A DNA stretch of 64,000 bases from Nematostella vectensis (Eukaryota > Cnidaria > Anthozoa > Actiniaria > Edwardsiidae): assembly GCF_932526225.1 (NCBI RefSeq), contig NC_064040.1, positions 10,576,856-10,640,855 of the forward strand, read 5' to 3'. The translations under genes and the position numbers were made by a program. This document shows, piece by piece, positions 56,277 to 64,000 of this stretch. A model generated the notes under the pieces. It was given only the letters and a program-made list of their open reading frames with translations. It was not told the origin of the DNA and ran no database searches. Numbering within the stretch: position 1 is the first letter of the stretch; each line of letters opens with the position of its first letter.

Positions 56277-58589
56277 CACGAGCGGCTAAAACAGCTCCCC
56301 CACCCTCTTTTTAACACCTCTTTTTTGGAATCGGGAAAAGGTTTTTATCCTGAGCAAGTCTAATCACTTTTATGAAAGGGAAAAACTCCATAATAACACT
56401 GAAGTCGCTACGACGAGTGATCGTTCGCGGTCTCTCTGTTCGCGGTCTCGGTACCTATCCATTATGATTATTACCATGTTGTTGGCAGGGCTTTTCTTGT
56501 AGAACATACGTGCGCTTAACGACGGATTGGATCGGGATGTCAAACCATCGAACAAAAACGCAGAAGTGAGTGCACCTTCTAGAAACACTGCATTACATCT
56601 TATTTTTGTTTCATTTCCAGGAAATATGGTGACGGGTTTGTTCATCTCTTAAATCTGGTAAGTTAAAGTTGGTTTAGAGGTAACAGCACTGACATTTAGA
56701 AAAAAATGTCAGTGATATTGCATGCTCTATGTGCCAGTAGCTCGGCCACTTAGGGAACGTTCTCGAAGACTATCTAGATCTCGAAACATAAACGTAACAA
56801 TTTGTACACAGTATTTTTACGGAGGGGTTTTATCAAACATTATTTTTCTATGTGATAAGCCAAGCGAAAGCAAGGCTGCTTTTGCGGGTGATAGTGTAAA
56901 CAGCTCCAGCATTTCTAGACTGCCTACGGCTGCAAGCAGTCTACAGCATTTCTAGGAAAATTACCCATAACCAAGTGCAACATGATACTGGCGCTGTTCG
57001 CGTGTGTGGAGGTGCGCCAAAGTTATTCGCCAACATTTTTTTACTATCTCTTATGGTCAGTCGATCAAGGCGTCTAATAAGCCAACAAAATATGAAGCAG
57101 AGTTAACTGGTGAATGCCAGTGCTGGTTAATTTGTTGGCGCTGTTTATGCGGGCTTTTCAAATCCTCTGGCGAATTGTGCGTAGTCGGCCAAACCATTTC
57201 GAACATTCATTTTATTGCAATCAGATGGTTGATGATTGGCTATCGCGGTTTGAGTGACAGCGAAAAGCTTATTAAAGAGGTAAAAAGAAATATAATATGC
57301 GATTGGAGTCATAGGGGCGTAATGGATGTGGCTTTAATTTTCTTGTCTTTTTTGGTTATTACTCACGTGTCGATTTTCATTTAAAAGCGGAGGACGTGGA
57401 AAGTTTACTGAAGCCTTAATTAATTTGCTTATTACTGTTTTCTGGGTATGGGAAATAATATTAAGAGTTGAAATAGAAAGCATAGTGTAAATTTTGCAAA
57501 TTTGCTGCAAATACAGCCATATTTTAGGCACAGTAAAGTTTGACTGTAAGATTATCCGAGATAAATATTTTCTTGGATTACTGACTGTTTGCAAAGGTGT
57601 GCGCAAAAAGGGATTTGAATACACGAGTCAAGCTATCTCAAGAACTTGGACAAACTCTGCCGAGACATGAGCTAACCAACACAAATACATCTGCCTTAGT
57701 GTCATGGTAGAGATTATACAGCCCAACTAAACAGCTTATTAAGGCGGCAACGAGACACTTTTAATACCCGGTCCAAACATTTAAGTTTCGCCAATTCGGT
57801 TCTAAAATATACCATTTAGATTAATTAAAAGATTCGTAGTAATAACAATCTTAAACTAACACCGGAATTCAGAAGCAAGAGTGGAATCTAATTTATAACA
57901 GCTGATATTACTTTTTCTTTCGAGAACGATCCCTTCTTGATACGGGAATAAAAACTTTGATAAAAAAGGTGTTCGCTCTTATTGTCTGTCTTCGTGTAAG
58001 CAGCACGCTGCACGAAACAAAATTTCGTCAAGTGTTAGAAAAATAAAACAAATAATGTTCTCTGTTGAAAGACCGGCAGAGGGAGTTGTTGTCACTCTAT
58101 CAGAGGCCTGTGTTGACAGAGTCAAAAACACAGAACAATAAGAGGAGACGGATTAAAGGCTGCAAATTTCTCTCTATTTGCACTTCTAACTGGGTTTCAT
58201 TAAAATTATTTTAGCCCACCACTGTCATTAATAGCTTAGAATATGCATTTTAATTGCCTTCTAAAGAGTACTATTACTTTCACCTATGAACAATTCAAGG
58301 GTAATTCATGCTGAGGGAAATTGAGTGGACGTGAGGCCGCGTCATTTTGTTGTAAAGCTTACTGTGAAAACTGCTACTTTATCGACAAGTTTGACATGTG
58401 GTCTCTTGAATAAAAGATGGGTTTTCCGCAAGACATGTACACAGCTTACTGGAGCTAAGCTGAGTTGTTTCATAGCCGCGACCTAAGCTTATTAACCCAG
58501 GAAGACTTTACTTTAGAGATATCAGGGTATTATAATTTGGCAAGCGTGAAGAGGCACATCGAGGTGTTACATCTCCATGGCTTGAGAAA

Positions 58590-59102
58590 ATGGAATCTAC
58601 GAGAATACCAATGAGGGGTAAAACCAAGGATGCGGAAGCCGAAGCGCTTTTGAAACTTCTTCGTAAAGAACAAGAATTCCAAAACCAAGTGTCTATTCCT
58701 CAAATTCAGCGAAAGCCACCCTTGCCAGCTATTGGGTGTTCTAATATATCTAAAGAAGAGGAAGACTGCGAAGACGATGGGACCTTCTTGACACAGCAAT
58801 TCCAGGCTCCATTAAACCGAACTGATTTTGGCCATGAAATTGTCAGTGATTCGCAGCTTTTGTGGACCTCAAAAAAAACCATAAACAATAACAATTATCT
58901 ACCCTCGCAGAAAATGTCCTCTTCAAAAGAGGTCGTTCCGTCGTATTCGTGGAAAACAGATACTGTTTATAGTAAATACGAAAGGCCAAGAAAACCGAGT
59001 CGGCCTTTACCGCCGTTAGGAACAAGTCTAGGGTCATTCGAAAGCCCAAGGGAAAGACCATCCAGACCTGCGCCAAATTCCCCCAAACTCTGGGATGACT
59101 GA
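58590..59102 (+). CDS. Intronless gene for a 170-residue Pro/Ser-rich protein (unknown, paralogue of 46500 gene)
   Basis: ATG-to-stop frame of 171 codons. The N-terminal 30 residues (TRIPMRGKTKDAEAEALLKL, then RKEQEFQN) align with the N-terminus of the protein at 46500-47150; identical or similar positions include R-I-P-x-R-x-K-x-x-D-x-E-A. An acidic patch (KEEEDCEDDG) follows, and the C-terminal third is basic and Pro-rich (RPRKPSRPLPPLG; RPSRPAPNSPKLW), with possible SH3- or WW-type ligand stretches. No membrane segment or enzyme motif. No known family recognised. The ATG is the first in frame and the paralogue starts at the same place relative to the motif, which supports this start. Confidence 0.62.
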   Translation: MESTRIPMRGKTKDAEAEALLKLLRKEQEFQNQVSIPQIQRKPPLPAIGCSNISKEEEDCEDDGTFLTQQFQAPLNRTDFGHEIVSDSQLLWTSKKTINNNNYLPSQKMSSSKEVVPSYSWKTDTVYSKYERPRKPSRPLPPLGTSLGSFESPRERPSRPAPNSPKLWDD

Positions 59103-59201
59103 AAATACTGTGCTGGTGTTCTGGAAGATTTGTGGTTACTGCATTTACCTTACCTGAATGCGTCGAACAAAGAAGTGATCTCGCTGGAATTGGGTGCTTA
59201 G

Positions 59202-59516
59202 ATGAGGACGGCTTCTCTTGTTGCCAAACAATCAGAAGTCATTGCATGTGAAACCACGGGAGAAACTTATCCGGAAGTGCGCTGTCATTTACATCAACAG
59301 TTGGAAGAGATTAAAACCAAGATACCGCAAACCTTACGATGGGAAATCAATTTTATTAAAACACAAATGTTGGCTTTGTATTCCTTTGAAGATTGGACCG
59401 TGTTCGGTAATGGTGATCGCACTTCGGCTCGAGGTTATAAAGTCATGATCAAAACAAGAGATGTTGACCTTCAACAGCGCAGATTGCGCCCCGGATTCAC
59501 CCAAGTTCCGTTTTAA
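59202..59516 (+). CDS. Small ORF, 104 residues (hypothetical)
   Basis: ATG-to-stop frame 100 bases after the stop of the 58590 gene, same strand. Composition is ordinary, with a helix-like middle (HLHQQLEEIKTKIPQTLRWE). No recognised family. It could be a small gene, part of the upstream gene's 3' untranslated region, or chance. Confidence 0.2.
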   Translation: MRTASLVAKQSEVIACETTGETYPEVRCHLHQQLEEIKTKIPQTLRWEINFIKTQMLALYSFEDWTVFGNGDRTSARGYKVMIKTRDVDLQQRRLRPGFTQVPF

Positions 59517-60675
59517 GAAGATCTTAAACTATGCTCTCAGGAGGCGAGAATAGTAAGGGGTAACGTTCTCTGATGGGGATCTATTTTAAGCCCGTCTTAC
59601 TTCATTACAAGTGTATTACCAAGGATTTCGTGAAAATTTTGCTCTGATGTTCCCCCAGATTAGTCAATGACACCCTTATCTCTGTACAAGAATGTTGATT
59701 GGTATCGCTTTCGGTAAGGTTAGAGTAATAAGTGACTGCGAGAGGGAAGAATAAACTGAAACGCCGCTGTTTTCATGGAACGTGTTGTTGCCGTGAGGAA
59801 CCGAAATTGGAATTGTTATTAAAAGCAAACAATGGAAAGTACAGGATAATTTACAATAGAGCATTGCGTGATAAGGAAGAAAACAAACTTAATTTGAAAT
59901 TTGAACACTTTTTTAAACATTAACTGTATAAAATATCGAAAAACAGTCGAGCATTTCTAAGGCATTTGACTCTTTGGCACGAAATGACTCGACAATTGCC
60001 GGCTTTTTTTCCTGCGTTTTTGTTTACAGAGTTCGATAAGGTCTGTTTCTCGAGAGATTATTCGCACCTCATAAGCTAATAGGATCATTAAAATATGGCT
60101 CCAATTCTATGTACGCTAAAAGATAAGCCTTGCTGATAAAGCTTTCTGAAAATCATTACATTTGCGCATAACTGACATTTTCGTTTTTTGCTGTAGAAGG
60201 CATTTGCATAAGTAGTCTTTGTTTGTTTGCTTTCTCCCAGGAGCTAACATCTTTTTCAGGCATTTTTTTAAAAGGTCAGCTTTGCTTTTACGTATTGTGT
60301 TATTTACGCAAACATGTTAGCAAATTTATGAATCGTTTTTGTAACTAGAAGGAAAACTGGATCAAAGTTCACTTGTTTCTGCTTTGCTGTTTAATGGTTT
60401 TATAAGAATGTTAAGGATTGTAATCAAAATGCTTATGGAAAAGCGTTCTTGCTCGACGCTCAATGATATTCATTCATTCATATATATATCGGATAAGCTT
60501 ACTCTCTTCCAGAAACCCTAGCTTCATCGTTGCTACGAACATAATGCTGGGAGACACAAGAGTCTACCCAGAAGTCTTTGCGGGCGCTCCCCAAAAACCT
60601 TATTACACTTAATTTTCGCGTCACTTTAATTTCGCGAGTTTTGAGTTGGACATGTATTTATTAGTCTTATTCGAA
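59517..60675. other. Intergenic, nothing recognised
   Basis: AT-rich sequence. The phrase TTTGCGGGCGCTCCC at 60577-60591 repeats the tip of the hairpin at 44096-44184, so a fragment of that element may lie here. Confidence 0.5.
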
Positions 60676-60772
60676 CCTAGACTACCCATAGGCTTTGATG
60701 CGTTTTTCCGGCAAGAAAACCCCGAAAACACCGAGTTCGCATAACACTGCCGCCATCTTGGATTATGCGCTG
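60676..60772. mobile_element. Diverged relative of the 98-bp palindromic element
   Basis: Contains TAGGCTTTGATGCGTTTTTC, CCGGCAAGAAAACCCC and GCCGCCATCTTGGAT in the same order as the reverse complement of 14143-14240. The outer arms are poorly preserved and there is extra sequence before GCCGCC. Confidence 0.6.
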
Positions 60773-61043
60773 CGCAGGGGGAGGGGGAGGGAAAATGCGC
60801 GGGGCAGGGGGAGGCTGAGAAGTTTCCAGTATTGGTGTGTCCACTTTTAGGCTAGTGGAATTGACCATAGATAACGATGAAGATTCAGTCCTAATGGCGG
60901 AACAGTCCTTATCTGTCTTTAGAACACCTGTAATTTGCTCTCACTATCCGACTGCGTAATGAGAATATCGAAGTAAACATATATCATATACTATGCCTTG
61001 ACCGTGCCTTCATGTTTTCGCGCTCGCCCGATTTTTTGCGTGT

Positions 61044-61101
61044 TCAAACTCTTCGCTCGGTCAAACTCTTCACGCGGTCAAAATCTTCGCGCGGTCAAAT
61101 T
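61044..61101. repeat. 17-bp tandem repeat, about 3.4 copies
   Basis: Units of TCAAACTCTTCGCTCGG with small changes (CACGCGG, CGCGCGG). Confidence 0.85.
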
Positions 61102-64000
61102 TTCCTCTCAAAACCCGGAAACGCTTGCTTCTCAGGCTAGATGCTCGAAGGATGCGCTTTGGACTCGTTGAAAGCTACCACAAAGTACGCTTGTGTCTCC
61201 GAGCAATCAAATTTATATGTGAAATATGCAACACCAAGCAATCACGGAAATTGACGTTTATAGCACTGTGTGCGACGCATCCACGTAATGTGGCAAAGCA
61301 CAGATGTGATATAGATAAAGGACATCAAGGCAGCTTACGTAAAGCCTCATGCATACAGCGCAAGCCTGTGTCGCTCAAAAACACTGCTGAACAAGTTACT
61401 GGCACCGTGTTAGGAGCAAGCTCGGTTTCCAGGGTCGTGATGATTTCGGTGCGCCCGCGATCCAACAAGTGGTCAGTGGAGAAGCAGTAAATGAGACCGC
61501 GAGTTACGTAACAATGGCTAAAAATCAAGCCTGCGATGGGAGGTGTTACGAAGTATATCGGCATCACACGTCAACTTTGTCTTATAGTCAGCCAAACGAG
61601 GCGATGTCGACGCTTGGACTTTGTCGTCGCGTTCTATAGAGCCAGGCCATAAGATTTAACCCCCTAAGGGTCTCTGTGATCATAAAGAATAGTTTAATCG
61701 AGTTCTATATCGTTTTCACAGATGTCGCTTTATGTGGTGTTTTGACACGAATTCAACTAGCCCGGAAAAGGGGGGCTATTCCCATGTATCTTTTAGGGGT
61801 CAAAATCGGACCTCAGCTATTTTTATGGGGAAATTTCCCGTCGACTTAAGTAACAGGAAAGTGAGAGGGCCCTGGGAGGTTGGTCCACTCAGGTTTTTGT
61901 CATTTTTAGTGGTATTTCCCGACGATGTCAGTAATGCAGCTTTTGGCGATTTCTGCATACGGGTCTTGCCTCAACGCATTCTCTAAGACCCCAACATACT
62001 GTGTGGTCGTCCTATAAACTAATAAAGAGCCAGTTCGGAAACGTAAACCCAAACGCTCTCTGTGTGATCATAGCAAGATAGTATGATCGATTTTATATCG
62101 TTTTTTCAGGTGTCGCTCTAAGTGGTGTTATGACAATGGCATGAGTCTTGCTGGGACAAGCTGATTCGAGTTCAAAGGTGCAAGACTAAAATGGTACGTT
62201 GTGGTTGTGCGCAGTACCCAGTACCAGGATTTAGTTAACAGGATTATGTGGCATAAATATCACATTAAAAAAGTTACAATTTGGCAATTCCTCCACAAGA
62301 AAACACCGCCTTTTAGGTTGGCGACAGGAATTTTTCTCGCCGTCTGTGCTCACCATGCCTAAACTACGCGTCTGCGTTGATGATTTAGTGTGATGTACTT
62401 TTACGGAAGCTAAAAACGGCTTGTAATTGGATTTATCCGCCGGAAATGGTGTTCCCGTATATCTACTGCACAGGAATGTGAAATCAGTCAGGGAATATTC
62501 TTGTAAAAAATGCTATCTTAGACAATGTTTGTTAAATGTTAGGCTTCTAATTTCCCCATGTTCTGTGAGATGTGCCTTTCCACGTTGTCTACAGGGTAGC
62601 GCTATTTCACTATGTCATTGCAAAATTCGTATAGATTTTTATTGGTTTCGCTATATATATATATATATATATATAAAATGATGGTTGAAGGCTTTCATAG
62701 AAAGTGCTCAATACTCGAAATCTCAGTGTTGAATCGTTCGAGTAAAGGTACGAAAGGCTGACTTCGGTCATTATATGTAATTTGACGGTCAAAATTCAAA
62801 ATCTTCAAAACTGTGTATTTATGAATAAAATGACTGGCAATGACTAACTTGTTGTGTCGTTTATTACTCGACCGAGTTTGAAGCCATTCGACAGGGATTT
62901 CACCGGGTTGCTGAGTTTCTCCCCCACATATATTAATTATTATTAAATAAATAATAAATACAGCCTTTGTGCTCCCTGAAACGCTTTCGACAAATTTTCC
63001 AGAATTTCAGGGGCTTCAGGTCCTTAGAGAAAATTCTTTTCGTTGGCGGAAAGGGGGGGGGGGGGGGTGGTGAGTACAGATCATTTCTACACAAGACCAG
63101 CATAGCTAAGACTCCACCACCCCACAACAACCCACAGAGGTATCCGATGGTCTTCTAAACGTCTGGCAAGCAGTCTATCTTTACGCGTACGCCATTGCAC
63201 AAGCAAGTAGTTCGCAAAAAGGGGTTGATTCTCGCATAGAAGAATCAATATGCTTCGACCGTGTACTGAACTGCTAAATGCCTTGCCTATTGCCATCCCC
63301 ATTGTAGAGGGTCGGCAATAATGCGGTTATTACAAAGATTGTGCCATCACGATCTGTTATGGGCCATGGCTGAGCACTTGGGCCCAGACAGGCCAGTCCA
63401 GTCTCTGATGTCGTCTAGCCGGCAACGTCTCTTCAAACTTTTTCTAGATCTTTTCCCATAACCAATTACTCTAGGATAGTGTAGTGGATAAATTTCTAGC
63501 ATGAACGACTAAATGATCATCTTTAATCGCAGACCTTCCCTTCATCCCAAAAGGAATATTGCGTTCTTCGCAAATCTGCCTCTGTCCTCCCATTCTGAAA
63601 TGACCAGTAGGGGCGTGGATTCGCCTCCTTCGACCCCACCCCCCAGTATTTCGAGGCTTGATACTGCGCTGTTACTGTCAACATCTGAAGATCATGCTGA
63701 CGATGCCTCGGAAACATATTAGAATTACGGTTAAAAAGTGTCTACTATATTTAGCCCACTATTTCCATAACTGTACCTGGGTACACTTAAGTATAATCCG
63801 TTGGATTTATCATTGTAAACGAATGAAACAACTTAATCCTGTAATCCACGATGTACAGAGTATTCAAGGATAAAGACAAACAGTTCGGAGCCGTTAAGTC
63901 GACGAAGTACGGTGCTGTAAATGCACTTCTGACAGACCTGTCAAATTGACTTGGAGAAAGTTCAAATTGAATCAACATAGCTACGTTGCTAAGTAATCTA
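61102..64000. other. Right end of window, no supported gene
   Basis: Contains diverged direct repeats at 61672-61746 and 62058-62132, a TA run near 62652-62676 and a poly-G tract near 63052-63067. Frames of up to 121 codons (61125-61490 + and 61325-61567 -) overlap one another and show no domain I recognise. A gene starting beyond the window could have exons here. Confidence 0.45.
61672..62132. repeat. Pair of diverged ~75-bp direct repeats, 386 bp apart
   Basis: 61672-61746 and 62058-62132 share CTCTGTGTGATCATA-like, TATATCGTTTT and CAGRTGTCGCT...GTGGTGTT phrases in the same order. Confidence 0.7.

Larger units (their letters stand above)
51017..58589. other. Long region without a supported gene
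   Basis: About 7.6 kb of AT-rich DNA with only short frames of biased but featureless composition. Notable points are a promoter-like cluster at 53736-53834 and a GT run leading into a poly-G tract at about 56236-56276. A 126-codon frame at 57004-57384 has no recognisable domain. Distal regulatory DNA or unrecognised small exons cannot be excluded. Confidence 0.5.

Noticed and set aside
57004-57384. 126-codon frame with a hydrophobic C-terminus
   Set aside because: No family resemblance, Cys/Trp-rich chance-like composition, and no supporting neighbours.
61125-61567. Overlapping frames on both strands (121 and 80 codons)
   Set aside because: They shadow each other. Neither has a known motif or splice support, so neither was called.

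Overview
This is animal nuclear DNA: AT-rich, with spliced genes that have GT-AG introns, and many small inverted-repeat transposons. The recognisable genes (an NXPE-type PC-esterase, FoxG, a GT16/GnT-II-like enzyme, a C19orf47 orthologue and a SYNJ2BP-like PDZ protein) are metazoan. Moderate introns, intronless lineage-specific genes, TTAA-flanked DNA elements and a CR1/L2-type retrotransposon fit a cnidarian, probably an anthozoan such as a sea anemone. The organism is inferred; nothing in the window proves the species.

Layout. 0.8-5.0 kb (+): five-exon NXPE-family esterase gene. 7.9-11.0 kb (+): two-exon FoxG gene, split inside the forkhead domain. 11.0-15.6 kb: no supported gene, but short palindromic elements and a 56-bp tandem repeat. 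15.7-16.3 kb: frameshifted GPCR remnant. 16.4-19.3 kb: a 21-bp minisatellite interrupted by a dead CR1/L2-type retrotransposon. 19.3-19.7 kb: a MITE. 20.2-24.9 kb (+): two-exon GnT-II-like glycosyltransferase whose intron holds a 2.5-kb TTAA-flanked element with nested MITEs and a tRNA-Met-like sequence. 26.7-31.3 kb (+): eight-exon C19orf47 orthologue, with a 34-bp minisatellite built from its own exon 5/splice-donor junction. 33.2-35.3 kb (-): five-exon tail-anchored PDZ protein. 37.2-47.2 kb: three intronless genes for unrecognised basic, low-complexity proteins (37.2-38.9 -, 41.3-42.6 +, 46.5-47.2 -), separated by repeats that include a 1.5-kb element full of a 26-bp minisatellite. 47.2-58.6 kb: long stretch without a supported gene. 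58.6-59.1 kb (+): a fourth intronless gene, whose N-terminus resembles that of the 46.5-kb gene. 59.1-64 kb: repeats and no confident gene.

The genes do not form a pathway; this looks like an ordinary mixed neighbourhood. The most original signals are (i) the splice-donor-derived minisatellite in the C19orf47 gene, (ii) the two small intronless genes sharing an N-terminal motif, (iii) the nested TTAA element in the glycosyltransferase intron, and (iv) a GnT-II-like enzyme with a membrane segment at each end. Exon boundaries were worked out by eye from reading frame, GT-AG sites and phase agreement; no transcripts were available.
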